The notes beneath the pieces are model-generated. The model saw nothing but the letters and a program-made list of their open reading frames with translations. It was not told where the DNA came from and made no database searches. From NCBI RefSeq assembly GCF_030547005.1, contig NZ_JAUOPN010000008.1:124001-188000 (forward strand): a stretch of DNA of 64,000 bases, read 5' to 3'. Of the stretch, positions 55,054-63,808 are shown in pieces (the first letter of the stretch is position 1; the number at the start of each line of letters is the position of its first letter). The stretch comes from Maribacter sp. 1_MG-2023. GTDB taxonomy: Bacteria; Bacteroidota; Bacteroidia; Flavobacteriales; Flavobacteriaceae. Made by a program: the position numbers and the translations under genes.

Positions 55054-55359
55054 ATGCGTGTTAAGGCATTAATTATTTTTCTGGGATTAGAAAGTTTCAT
55101 GCTACCCTGTTTTACTAAACAGTTATTAGGGGTAGATTGCCCTGGCTGTGGGTTACAGCGTTCACTATTATTTTTAATAAAGGGCGAGTTTATTTCAGCT
55201 TTTTTAATGTACCCAGCTATCTACCCAATGTTGTTGCTTTTTGCCTTTTTAGGACTTAATAAGCTGTACCCAATTAAACATTCGAACACAATTACAATTA
55301 CGCTTATGGTTAGCACCGTAGGTTTTATATTAACCAATTATATATTAAAATTCATCTAA
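55054..55359 (+). CDS. DUF2752 membrane protein
   Basis: 101 residues from ATG 55054 (an in-frame ATG at 55021 would add 11). The DUF2752 core LLGVDCPGCGLQRSLLFLIKGEF is present (about residues 24-46), with hydrophobic helices before and after, probably two or three membrane passes. The CPGCG motif suggests a metal or redox role, but the family is uncharacterised. It is followed after 18 bases by two small CCC-motif proteins, a combination that looks like a conserved cassette. Confidence 0.85.
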   Translation: MRVKALIIFLGLESFMLPCFTKQLLGVDCPGCGLQRSLLFLIKGEFISAFLMYPAIYPMLLLFAFLGLNKLYPIKHSNTITITLMVSTVGFILTNYILKFI

Positions 55360-55377
55360 TAACTAAACCTTTAAATT

Positions 55378-55716
55378 ATGGAACAACAAAAATTACCCAA
55401 TGTAACAATTGCTCTTATACTTAGTATTATCTCTTTTCTATGCTGCTGTTTAAGCGCTGGTATCGGAGGTATACTTATGTCTGGTATTGCATTATTCTTA
55501 GTAAACAAAGACACAAAAACTTATCAAGAAAATCCACAAGAATATTCTAATTTCAGCACCCTTAAAACAACTAAGACTGTAGCTATTATAGGACTTGTTA
55601 TAGGAGCTATATCGCTTTTATGGACAGTTTACTCAATAGTTTCTATGGGCGGTTGGGATGCATATATGGAGCAAACCTCTGAAATTTACGAACAGCTTGG
55701 AATACCAATGGAATAA
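55378..55716 (+). CDS. CCC-motif small membrane protein
   Basis: 112 residues with hydrophobic helices (about 10-40 and 60-85). The first contains SFLCCCLSAGIGGILMSGIALFL, the consecutive cysteines that name this flavobacterial family, followed by the NKDTKTYQENPQEY loop. The general pattern (cysteine pair or triple within a helix, then a polar loop and second helix) recalls the CD225/dispanin fold. Function unknown. The stop is directly followed by the ATG of a related gene. Confidence 0.82.
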   Translation: MEQQKLPNVTIALILSIISFLCCCLSAGIGGILMSGIALFLVNKDTKTYQENPQEYSNFSTLKTTKTVAIIGLVIGAISLLWTVYSIVSMGGWDAYMEQTSEIYEQLGIPME

Positions 55717-56028
55717 ATGAACAATTCAGAATACCAACAAATACCAGGTTCTAGCAATGCATTAACTTTTGGCATTTTATCTATTGTACTAACGTTATTC
55801 TGCTGTGGTCCTTTCGGTGCCATATTCAGTTTTATTGGTTTAAGCAATGCTAAAACAGCAAAGAGACATTATGAGGCTAATCCTGGTAATTATAGAGGAT
55901 ATGAAAATATTAGTACGGGAAGAATTCTCTCTTATGTAGGTCTAGCTTTAGCCCTAATATATTTAGTATTTTGTATTCTTTACTTCGGATTGATAATGGC
56001 TTTCTTTATGACCGCCGATTTTCAATAA
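55717..56028 (+). CDS. CCC-motif-like small membrane protein, paralogue
   Basis: 103 residues, similar in plan to the preceding gene: a helix with LTLFCCGPFGAIFSFIGLSNA, a polar loop (KRHYEANPGNYRGYENI), then a second and possibly third helix. The Cys-Cys-x-Pro layout is closer to the dispanin pattern than its neighbour. It starts at the base after the upstream stop, so it is translationally coupled. A strong bidirectional terminator follows. Confidence 0.82.
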   Translation: MNNSEYQQIPGSSNALTFGILSIVLTLFCCGPFGAIFSFIGLSNAKTAKRHYEANPGNYRGYENISTGRILSYVGLALALIYLVFCILYFGLIMAFFMTADFQ

Positions 56029-56042
56029 GAAAATAATAATCA

Positions 56043-56076
56043 AAAAAAATCCCCGATTTACATCGGGGATTTTTTA
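56043..56076. terminator. Bidirectional intrinsic terminator between the CCC-motif gene and rocD
   Basis: Stem ATCCCCGAT / ATCGGGGAT with a TTAC loop, preceded by an A run and followed by a T run. Confidence 0.9.
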
Positions 56077-56079
56077 TTC

Positions 56080-57360
56080 CTAGTTTTTAAACTCTTTCAG
56101 TGTTTTTATAATAATAGAAACACAATCTAAAAGCTGTTCTTTTGTCATCACCAATGGTGGCGCAAATCTTATAATATTACCGTGCGTTGGTTTTGCTAAT
56201 AATCCGTTTTCTTTTAACGCCATACAAATATCCCATGCAGTAGAACTATCTTCACTGTCATTAATAAGTATTGCATTTAAAAGGCCTTTACCACGAACAC
56301 TATTTACCAAATCTGTAGTCGGTATAAATTTATTTAGCTCTGCTCTAAAAAGCTCACCCAATTCAAAAGCATTTTCTGCAAGCTTCTCGTCTTTTACAAC
56401 TTCTAAAGCAGCCATTCCAACAGCTGCAGCAATTGGATTACCCCCAAAAGTACTACCATGGTTTCCTGGTCGTATCACATTCATAATGGCATCATTCGCC
56501 AAAACCGCAGAAACCGGGTAAGCACCACCAGACAATGCTTTGCCTAATATTAAAATATCAGGTTTAATCTCAGGTGTACCACTACAATGCTTATCAGAAC
56601 AAGAACAATTACCACAAGTTGCTAGTAGACGACCTGTTCTTGCAATACCTGTTTGTACTTCATCTGCAATAAACAATACGTTATACTTTTCACATAATGC
56701 TTTAGCTCCGCTTAAATAACCTTCAGAAGGTACATAAACTCCTGCTTCACCTTGAATAGGTTCCACTAAAAAGCCAGCGATATTCGAATTTGATTTTAAA
56801 ACATCTTCTAGAGCAGATAGATTATCGTACTCTATTTTAATGAATCCGTCAGTATATGGACCAAAGTTCTTACGAGCAACTGGATCATTTGAAAAAGAAA
56901 TTATAGTTGTCGTACGACCGTGAAAATTATTCTCGCAAACAATTATTTCAGCATTGTTCTCTGCAATACCTTTTTCTTCATACGCCCATTTTCTACAAAT
57001 TTTCAAAGCTGTTTCTACAGCTTCTGCACCTGTATTCATAGGTAACAACTTATCAAAATGAAAAGTCTCTGTTGCATATTTCTCATACTTACCCAACATA
57101 TCATTGTAAAATGCTCTAGAAGTCAAAGACAATGTTTTTGCTTGTTCTGTCATAGCATTTACAATTTTGGGGTGACAATGCCCTTGATTTACGGCAGAGT
57201 ATGCAGAAAGAAAATCATAATATTTTTTTCCTTCTACATCCCAGACATGAACACCTTCCCCTTTACTTAATACAACAGGTAATGGGTGATAATTGTGAGC
57301 ACCGTGTTTTTCTTCTAATGCAATAGCATCCTTAGAAGTGATGTTTTCTAAAATTGACAT
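56080..57360 (-). CDS. rocD: Ornithine--oxo-acid aminotransferase with cysteine-rich insertion
   Basis: 426 residues. It converts ornithine to glutamate semialdehyde. Class III marks: LPMNTGAEAVETALKICRKW near residue 107, FHGRTTTIISFSND near 146, FIADEVQTGIARTG near 231 and LILGKALSGGAYPVSA near 268 (PLP lysine). Between them is a short insertion with CGNCSCSDKHC (bases 56584-56616), four cysteines in a spacing suited to a metal site, absent from human OAT. It stands alone, with a terminator past the stop and no clear promoter upstream. Confidence 0.95.
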   Translation of the reverse strand: MSILENITSKDAIALEEKHGAHNYHPLPVVLSKGEGVHVWDVEGKKYYDFLSAYSAVNQGHCHPKIVNAMTEQAKTLSLTSRAFYNDMLGKYEKYATETFHFDKLLPMNTGAEAVETALKICRKWAYEEKGIAENNAEIIVCENNFHGRTTTIISFSNDPVARKNFGPYTDGFIKIEYDNLSALEDVLKSNSNIAGFLVEPIQGEAGVYVPSEGYLSGAKALCEKYNVLFIADEVQTGIARTGRLLATCGNCSCSDKHCSGTPEIKPDILILGKALSGGAYPVSAVLANDAIMNVIRPGNHGSTFGGNPIAAAVGMAALEVVKDEKLAENAFELGELFRAELNKFIPTTDLVNSVRGKGLLNAILINDSEDSSTAWDICMALKENGLLAKPTHGNIIRFAPPLVMTKEQLLDCVSIIIKTLKEFKN

Positions 57361-57607
57361 GATAAAAATTACTTTAAATAAAACTTTAGCAATTCCTTCT
57401 ATACCTTTTTCCTTTCAAATCCCGAAAAGTTATCGGGGCGAAAATTCAGCGTGGGAGAGAAATCATCCTGTAGAATTACAAACATAATAAATATTTTTTT
57501 TGAACCACTATAAAACCTAAAAGAACCTATGAACTACGATAAAATGTGACCTTTAACAAAAATTTGTGTCCTAATACATAGAACCAATTTATTATAAAAA
57601 GAACACT

Positions 57608-58780
57608 ATGAATTATTTAGAGAACATGATGTCTAGCCTTTCAAATTCAGTCGGCGATTTTTTACCCACCACAATCGGCGCAATACTAATCCTTCTTATA
57701 GGATGGTTTATTGCCGGATTTCTAAAAAGGCTTATTACCAAATTAATTAAACGAACCAATATCGATAGTAAACTAGGCTCGGGCAAAGTTGTACTTTCTT
57801 CCTTTATAGGAAAACTTGTATACTTCTTTATCATGATTTTTGTTTTCATGCTAGCTTTAGAAAAATTGGGCATGACTAGTGTATTAGACCCTGTCAAAAA
57901 TTTATTAAATGGCTTTACAGATTACATACCTAATATAGTTGGTGCAGGTTTAGTAGGCTATATCGGTTATATGCTAGCTACCATAGTTTCTGAACTAGTT
58001 GGTCTTTCTGGCGAAACTATACAAAGCTTTGTACCTAAATTAAAACTACCAGAGAATTTAGATTTAGTGAACATACTTAAAAAAGTTGTTTTCATTTTTA
58101 TATTTATACCATTATTGATAACAGCTCTAAATATTTTAAATATGGATGCAATTTCTGTACCAGCGACTCATATGCTAGAACAGTTCTTTAATGCAATTCC
58201 AAAAATAATTGTTGCTGTACTTATTCTTTTAATCTTCGTTATCGGAGGTAAATTTGTTGCAGGGTTGGTTACAGACTTATTAGAGAGTTTAAATTTAGAT
58301 GGTATTGTTAGTAGAATGAATTTAAGTAGCTTATCGTCGAATACAAACCTTGCAAAACTTTTAGGTAATGTTGTTTACTTTTTCATTGTTCTTTTCGGAA
58401 TTACCACTGCATTAGAAAAATTAGAATTTGAAAAACTTACCAATGTACTAGACACTTTAGTAGGTGTTTCTGGAAATATTCTTTTCGGATTAGTAATTTT
58501 AATCATAGGAAATTGGATAGCCTCTACAGCCCACAAAGCAATGGCTAAAGATGAAAACAGTCTTTTTGTTGCTTCAATTGTAAGAATGTGCATTTTAGCT
58601 ATTTTCTTGGCAATGGGTCTTAAAACAATGGGTATTGGCGATGAAATTATAAATATGGCTTTTGGTATTACATTAGGTACCATTGCTGTAACGATTGCTT
58701 TATCATTTGGACTTGGTGGTAGAGAAGCTGCGGGTAAACAAATGGAAAGAATTTTAAATAAATTCAATAAAACTAAATAG
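57608..58780 (+). CDS. Mechanosensitive-channel-like protein with repeated TM helices
   Basis: 390 residues with about ten hydrophobic helices. Four copies of a similar segment can be seen (for example LPTTIGAILILLIGWFIAGFL near residue 19 and IPKIIVAVLILLIFVIGGKFVA near 199), each followed by a short amphipathic loop, matching the conserved TM-helix repeat of MscS-like channels. The usual MscS beta domain is absent, and the protein ends LSFGLGGREAAGKQMERIL. It probably responds to osmotic stress. It stands alone and ends with a strong terminator. Confidence 0.85.
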   Translation: MNYLENMMSSLSNSVGDFLPTTIGAILILLIGWFIAGFLKRLITKLIKRTNIDSKLGSGKVVLSSFIGKLVYFFIMIFVFMLALEKLGMTSVLDPVKNLLNGFTDYIPNIVGAGLVGYIGYMLATIVSELVGLSGETIQSFVPKLKLPENLDLVNILKKVVFIFIFIPLLITALNILNMDAISVPATHMLEQFFNAIPKIIVAVLILLIFVIGGKFVAGLVTDLLESLNLDGIVSRMNLSSLSSNTNLAKLLGNVVYFFIVLFGITTALEKLEFEKLTNVLDTLVGVSGNILFGLVILIIGNWIASTAHKAMAKDENSLFVASIVRMCILAIFLAMGLKTMGIGDEIINMAFGITLGTIAVTIALSFGLGGREAAGKQMERILNKFNKTK

Positions 58781-58803
58781 TAGCAAAAACTATTTAACTT
58801 TTT

Positions 58804-58841
58804 AAAGTCCGGAAATCTTAAATCAAAGGTTTCCGGACTTT
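58804..58841 (+). terminator. Intrinsic terminator after the channel gene
   Basis: A 12-base stem AAAGTCCGGAAA (58804-58815) / TTTCCGGACTTT (58830-58841) followed by T and A-T-rich sequence. Confidence 0.88.
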
Positions 58842-58952
58842 TTTATTTTCATAAAACAAATCACTCCTCCACTACCTTATTAAACTAACTTTTTTAACTA
58901 AATATAACAGGTCTACTATGTTTAATAGTTATTATAAATGCCAACGGATGCT

Positions 58953-58960
58953 TACTTTTG
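58953..58960 (+). promoter_or_regulatory. -7 element placed 4 bases before an ATG
   Basis: TACTTTTG fits TAnnTTTG and ends 4 bases before ATG 58965, favouring that start over the in-frame ATG at 58938. Confidence 0.45.
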
Positions 58961-58964
58961 CCAC

Positions 58965-60377
58965 ATGCGAAAAAAGACAAAGCGAGTAGTTTTTGAAAAT
59001 GTAATGGTAACCGATGCTGCTGCAAAAGGTAAAACTATTGGTAAAGCTCCTGATGGTAGGGTTATTTTCTTAAATAACACCGTACCTGGCGACGTGGTAG
59101 ATGTACAAACTACAAAAAAAAGAAAAGCATATTTTGAAGGAACTGCTATCAACTTTCATAGTCTTTCAGATAAAAGAGTAGATCCGGTTTGTCAGCATTT
59201 TAATGTTTGTGGAGGCTGCAAGTGGCAAGATATGGGCTATGAGCACCAACTTTTTTACAAGCAAAAAGAAGTAGAGAATAATCTAAAAAGAATAGGTCAT
59301 TTAGATTTGCCAGAGCTTACACCTATTCTTGGCTCAAAACAACAATACTTCTACAGAAATAAAATGGAATTTTCTTTTTCTGATAGTCGTTGGTTAACCC
59401 TTGAAGAAGTTAAGTCTGATAATCAAATTGAAGATAGAAATGCATTAGGTTTTCATATACCAGGCATGTGGGACAAGATTTTGGACATTAAAAAATGTCA
59501 CTTGCAAAAAGACCCATCAAACGCAATACGTTTAGAAACCAAAAGATTTGCTACGGAGAACGGATTAACATTTTTTAATCCAAGAAATCAATATGGCATG
59601 CTGCGTACATTAATGATACGTACGTCATCTATTGGTGAAATTATGATATTGGTACAGTTTTTTGAAAACGATAAAGAGAAAAGAGAATTACTCTTAAATC
59701 ATCTTTCGACAACTTTCCCAGAAATTACGTCTTTATTATACGTTATCAACCCAAAACAGAACGATACCATTTACGATCAAGAAATTATCTGTTTTGCTGG
59801 TAGAGACCATATTTTTGAGGAAATGGAAGGGTTGAAATTCAAGATCAATGCAAAATCCTTTTATCAAACAAATTCAGAACAGGCATACGAGTTGTATAAA
59901 ATTACCAGAAATTTTGCCGATTTAAAAGGTGATGAATTGGTGTATGATTTGTACACAGGTACAGGTACTATTGCTCAATTCGTTTCTAAAAAAGCTAAAA
60001 AAGTAGTAGGTATAGAATCGGTACCTGAAGCAATTTTAGATGCCAAGGCAAATGCAGAGCGAAACGAAATTGAAAACGTTGATTTCTTTGTTGGCGATAT
60101 GAAAAATGTTTTCAACGAACAGTTTATTGCTCAAAATGGTGTGCCAGATGTTATTATTACCGATCCTCCACGAGATGGAATGCATAAAGATGTAGTTCAA
60201 CAAATACTGAACATTGCACCTAAAAAAGTTGTTTACGTAAGCTGTAATAGCGCTACACAGGCAAGAGATTTAGAACTAATGAAAGAGATGTATGATATTA
60301 CCAAAGTTCAGCCTGTAGACATGTTTCCGCAGACACACCACGTAGAAAATGTTGTACTTTTAGAAAAGAAAGTTTAA
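58965..60377 (+). CDS. rlmD: 23S rRNA (uracil-5-)-methyltransferase (RlmD/RumA-like)
   Basis: 470 residues. It should methylate a uridine in 23S rRNA using SAM. An N-terminal TRAM-like part is followed by the Fe-S motif CQHFNVCGGCKWQD near residue 79 (with a later cysteine in KKCHLQ), then the methyltransferase fold: VYDLYTGTGTIAQFV near 323, TDPPRDGMH near 403 and the catalytic cysteine in VVYVSCNSATQARDL near 428. The start at 58965 is chosen from the promoter position. Two lipoprotein/exported genes follow in the same unit. Confidence 0.92.
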   Translation: MRKKTKRVVFENVMVTDAAAKGKTIGKAPDGRVIFLNNTVPGDVVDVQTTKKRKAYFEGTAINFHSLSDKRVDPVCQHFNVCGGCKWQDMGYEHQLFYKQKEVENNLKRIGHLDLPELTPILGSKQQYFYRNKMEFSFSDSRWLTLEEVKSDNQIEDRNALGFHIPGMWDKILDIKKCHLQKDPSNAIRLETKRFATENGLTFFNPRNQYGMLRTLMIRTSSIGEIMILVQFFENDKEKRELLLNHLSTTFPEITSLLYVINPKQNDTIYDQEIICFAGRDHIFEEMEGLKFKINAKSFYQTNSEQAYELYKITRNFADLKGDELVYDLYTGTGTIAQFVSKKAKKVVGIESVPEAILDAKANAERNEIENVDFFVGDMKNVFNEQFIAQNGVPDVIITDPPRDGMHKDVVQQILNIAPKKVVYVSCNSATQARDLELMKEMYDITKVQPVDMFPQTHHVENVVLLEKKV

Positions 60378-60378
60378 A

Positions 60379-60885
60379 ATGAGGAGATTTCAAATCGGAT
60401 TATTAATTTTTCTGGGGATTATGTTCGCATCATCATGCGAAAAAGATGATATATGCGTAGAAGGTGACACTCCCCTACTGGTCATAGAATTTTATGATAT
60501 TGATGACACGGAAACCTTAAAAGAAGTAAAGACTTTAAGGGTTGTTGGTGTGGGACAAAACGTAACCGTGAACACTGTTACAGACCGCAGTAATTTAAGT
60601 ACCATATCCATCCCGCTAAAAACAGATGAAGATACTACAAGTTTCATATTAATTAGCGACTCGGCAGATTCTGAAGATGGTACGGAAACAGGAAACTTAG
60701 ACACCATTAATTTTTCATACTCTAGGATTGAAGACTTTCTTTCACGCGGATGCGGTTTCGTAGTAAATTATGATGAAACACAAGCGAATGTAACAGCAGA
60801 TTCAGATAATTGGATTCAAGATATCGAAATAACACAATCTTTAGTCACTAACTCAGATTCTACACATGTCAAGATATTTCATTAA
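60379..60885 (+). CDS. DUF6452 family lipoprotein
   Basis: 168 residues with a lipoprotein signal (FASSCEKDD, Cys near residue 20). The mature protein has a CVEGDTPLLVIEFYD start and a C-terminal GCGFVVNYD segment, marks of this flavobacterial family. It starts one base after the rlmD stop and overlaps the next gene by 20 bases, a gene order typical for this pair. Function unknown. Confidence 0.82.
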   Translation: MRRFQIGLLIFLGIMFASSCEKDDICVEGDTPLLVIEFYDIDDTETLKEVKTLRVVGVGQNVTVNTVTDRSNLSTISIPLKTDEDTTSFILISDSADSEDGTETGNLDTINFSYSRIEDFLSRGCGFVVNYDETQANVTADSDNWIQDIEITQSLVTNSDSTHVKIFH

Positions 60886-61651
60886 TCTTTTACTCCTATT
60901 AATTACTTGTTCGGTATTTAGTCAAAGTAAACCTATTGATCTAAACCCAAAAGATACTGTCGAGTACAAACAGTCATATGGCCTAGGTTTGGGTATTGAT
61001 TTAAGTAGAATTATAACAGGTGCTTTAGATGACAATTATAAAGGCTTTGAAATAGTAGCTGATTATAGATTGACCCAAAATTTATATTTGGCTGCAGAAT
61101 TAGGTACAGAAGAGAAAACGAGACAAGAAGACCTATATAACTTCACCACCTCGGGTAATTATATAAAATTAGGTGTAAACAAAAATACTTATGCGAACTG
61201 GTACGGTGAGCGAAACTTAATTTATATGGGTGGTAGATTGGCATTCAGTACTTTCGATAATACGCTTAATAATTATCAATACTTCGATACAAATAGGTAC
61301 TGGAGTCCAGACGGATTTTCTAACGGTTCTGATGTACCTGAGAAATTCTCAGGTCTTTCAGCCACATGGATAGAAGCCATTTTTGGTACTAAATTTGAAA
61401 TAGTATCTAATTTATATATGGGAGCAAGTATTCGCTTAGGTCTTATTTTAAGTCAAAAAGAAGACGAACGCTTTCCAAATCTCTGGGTACCTGGTTTTAA
61501 CAAAGTAACTTGGGATAGTAATTTCGGGATTGGATATAACTACAGTATTTCATATTTCTTACCGCTTTATAAAAAGAAAAATAAGATTAAGAAAAAGACT
61601 GAATTATCTAGTGAACCACAAGGTCCACCAAAACCAAAAGAACGCCTATAA
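60866..61651 (+). CDS. DUF6048 family outer membrane beta-barrel-like protein
   Basis: 261 residues with a signal peptide (cleavage after VFSQ near residue 20). The mature part has alternating hydrophobic and polar beta strands (YGLGLGIDLSRI, GFEIVADYRLTQNLYLAAELG, YMGASIRLGLIL), consistent with a small outer membrane barrel. The C-terminus is a basic tail. It overlaps the DUF6452 gene by 20 bases, so the two are coexpressed and may work together in the envelope. Its 3' end overlaps the converging gene by six bases. Confidence 0.83.
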   Translation: MSRYFINLLLLLITCSVFSQSKPIDLNPKDTVEYKQSYGLGLGIDLSRIITGALDDNYKGFEIVADYRLTQNLYLAAELGTEEKTRQEDLYNFTTSGNYIKLGVNKNTYANWYGERNLIYMGGRLAFSTFDNTLNNYQYFDTNRYWSPDGFSNGSDVPEKFSGLSATWIEAIFGTKFEIVSNLYMGASIRLGLILSQKEDERFPNLWVPGFNKVTWDSNFGIGYNYSISYFLPLYKKKNKIKKKTELSSEPQGPPKPKERL

Positions 61652-61876
61652 AATTTTAAAGCCCTTTATAAAAATCCATTTCATTACAATTTTCTCCACA
61701 CCGTCTATTTTAGTTACAGCAAATTTAGGTGCTAAAAAAGAAGCGCTAATAGCGGCGATAGCAGATAAATAAAGAGAATTCATAGTTACAGTAACGTATA
61801 AAATGTAACGAAATAAAACAAACAACACTGCGAAACTTAGAAAATTATATATTAGAACTTTATGTTTTAGCTTCAT
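61646..61876 (-). CDS. Small membrane protein of unknown function
   Basis: 76 residues with two hydrophobic helices (about 8-30 and 35-52) and a basic C-terminus. Its start overlaps the end of the methyltransferase gene by four bases (ATGA), so translation is coupled. Its stop lies within the last codons of the converging DUF6048 gene. No family is recognised, but the coupling and composition argue for a real gene. Confidence 0.7.
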   Translation of the reverse strand: MKLKHKVLIYNFLSFAVLFVLFRYILYVTVTMNSLYLSAIAAISASFLAPKFAVTKIDGVEKIVMKWIFIKGFKIL

Positions 61877-63048
61877 TCTTCATTTCTTTTTTGATATTTG
61901 GCTTTCTTACTACCTTCATACATTTCATACTTTACCAAGCGAGACTCTAAATGGCTGTTAAATACTTTTATTTTTCGAGAAGGTCTTAATCCTACAAACT
62001 TTAAAGCTGGCAGATTACTGGTTATGAACCAAGCATTGGTACCCGGGTAACCTTGTTTTAAAGTATCACCAATAGCACTATAAAAGTTTTCCAAATCAAT
62101 ATCCAAACGTTCTCCATAAGGCGGGTTAAAGCACATATGCAAAGTACCTTCTGTTTGTTTATCAGTTTTGAAAAAGTCTTTTCTTTCTACAGTAATATAA
62201 TCTTCAAGATTTGCATTTTCTATATTGTCTTGAGCCTTTCTAACAGCAGAAGGCGCTTTATCATACCCAATAATTTTATAATGAAACTCTCTAGTTTTCT
62301 TTAAGCTAGAATCAATAATTTTCTCAAATAAATCGGCATCAAAATCTGTCCATTTCTCAAAGGCAAAACTCTTTCTATTAATATTCGCTGGTATATTACA
62401 CGCAATCATAGCTGCCTCTGTTAACATTGTACCACTACCACACATAGGATCTAGAAAGTCAGATTGACCGTCCCATCCACTCAACAATAACAACCCTGAA
62501 GCTAAAACTTCATTTATAGGTGCAATATTCGTAGCTGTACGGTAACCTCTTTTATGTAATGAATAACCAGAACTATCTAGCGAAACATTACACTCATTAT
62601 TATGAATATGAATATTTATACGAAGATCTGGATCCTTAACGTCTACATCTGGTCTTGTACCATCAGTTTCTCTAAATTTATCAACTATCGCATCTTTGGT
62701 CTTTTGAGATACATATAAAGAATGTGTAAACTGCTCAGAGTTCACGGTAGCATCTATAGCAAAGGTTTCACTGACAGAAAGATACTCCGTCCAATCCATT
62801 GCATAAATTTTCTTGTACAAATCATTTTCATCTCTAACACGAAACGAATGTATAGGTTTTATAATTTTAATTGCTGTTCTTAAACACAGATTAGCTTTGT
62901 ACATAAAACCAGCATCTCCTTCAAATGATACATTTCTGGTTCCCTCTACTACATTACTAGCTCCTAAATTTCTAAGTTCTTTAGAAAGTAGTTCCTCAAA
63001 ACCAAATAAGGTCTTAGCGACCATTTTAAAATTATTACCCATATTCAT
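61873..63048 (-). CDS. THUMP-domain RNA methyltransferase (RlmL N-terminal-like)
   Basis: 391 residues. An N-terminal THUMP domain binds RNA (about 45-150), and the methyltransferase fold shows DPMCGSGTMLTEAAMIA near residue 198 and FNPPYGERL near 308, the N-P-P-Y motif of N2-guanine methyltransferases. It should modify rRNA, probably 23S G2445-type, but the target is by family only. A minus-strand TATTTTTG (63063-63070) lies 15 bases upstream. Confidence 0.92.
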   Translation of the reverse strand: MNMGNNFKMVAKTLFGFEELLSKELRNLGASNVVEGTRNVSFEGDAGFMYKANLCLRTAIKIIKPIHSFRVRDENDLYKKIYAMDWTEYLSVSETFAIDATVNSEQFTHSLYVSQKTKDAIVDKFRETDGTRPDVDVKDPDLRINIHIHNNECNVSLDSSGYSLHKRGYRTATNIAPINEVLASGLLLLSGWDGQSDFLDPMCGSGTMLTEAAMIACNIPANINRKSFAFEKWTDFDADLFEKIIDSSLKKTREFHYKIIGYDKAPSAVRKAQDNIENANLEDYITVERKDFFKTDKQTEGTLHMCFNPPYGERLDIDLENFYSAIGDTLKQGYPGTNAWFITSNLPALKFVGLRPSRKIKVFNSHLESRLVKYEMYEGSKKAKYQKRNEE

Positions 63049-63136
63049 CTTTTCTCGTACCGCAAAAATACGCTAATTTTGACGCCTGTTTAATTAATGA
63101 CCTATTTCCTTTTTTAAAAGGTTTATCAGCATCTAC

Positions 63137-63808
63137 ATGATTTATATTTTACCTATTCTGGGAGTGCTAATTAGTTTTCTTTTTGTCTTAATCACTAAGC
63201 CACAAAAAAATGAATCCTTTAAACTTTTACTAGCATTCAGTGGCGCTTTTCTTTTAGCGCTTACAATTTTTGAAATGCTACCTGAAGTTTATTCAACTAT
63301 TGATTCAAAGTCCATTGGAGTTTTTATAATGTTAGGGATATTGTTTCAAATATTTTTAGAATTCTTCTCTAAAGGAGCTGAACATGGTCATGTTCATATA
63401 TCAAAAGAAAGTCAAACTTTTCCGTGGTTACTGTTTATCAGTCTTTGTATCCATTCACTACTTGAAGGTCTTCCTATAGGCACTAATGATACTATCATAT
63501 ATGGTATTCTAATTCACAAGATTCCTATAGCTATTATATTAAGTATTTTCCTTTTAGGCTCTAATATTAAGCCAATACATGCCGGGCTGTTTATGGTTTT
63601 ATTTTCCATAATGACTCCCTTAGGCACCTATTTATCACATACTATTGATTTATTATCCACGTACGGAGTCTATTTAAATGCTTTAGTAATAGGAGTGTTT
63701 TTGCATATTTCCACCGTGATATTGTTTGAAAGCTCTGAAGGTCATAAATTCAATTTAAGAAAGTTACTAGTAATTATACTAGGGATAACAATCGCATATT
63801 TTTTATAA
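63137..63808 (+). CDS. ZIP family metal transporter
   Basis: 223 residues with about seven transmembrane helices. The metal path of ZIP proteins is seen in HSLLEGLPIG (helix 4, near residue 112) and HKIPIAIIL (helix 5, near 132); the cytoplasmic loop GAEHGHVHIS carries extra histidines. It probably imports zinc or another divalent metal. The following ATG starts immediately after the stop, so the DUF4268 gene is cotranscribed. Confidence 0.9.
   Translation: MIYILPILGVLISFLFVLITKPQKNESFKLLLAFSGAFLLALTIFEMLPEVYSTIDSKSIGVFIMLGILFQIFLEFFSKGAEHGHVHISKESQTFPWLLFISLCIHSLLEGLPIGTNDTIIYGILIHKIPIAIILSIFLLGSNIKPIHAGLFMVLFSIMTPLGTYLSHTIDLLSTYGVYLNALVIGVFLHISTVILFESSEGHKFNLRKLLVIILGITIAYFL

Noticed and set aside
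57421-57438. Short hairpin CCCGA / TCGGG in the gap between rocD and the channel gene
   Set aside because: Stem of five pairs with no T tract and no second copy seen in the window; not enough to call a terminator or a repeat element.
58375-58767. 130-codon open frame antisense to the mechanosensitive-channel gene
   Set aside because: It mirrors a repetitive hydrophobic gene, has no promoter or family resemblance, and lies wholly inside a well supported coding region.
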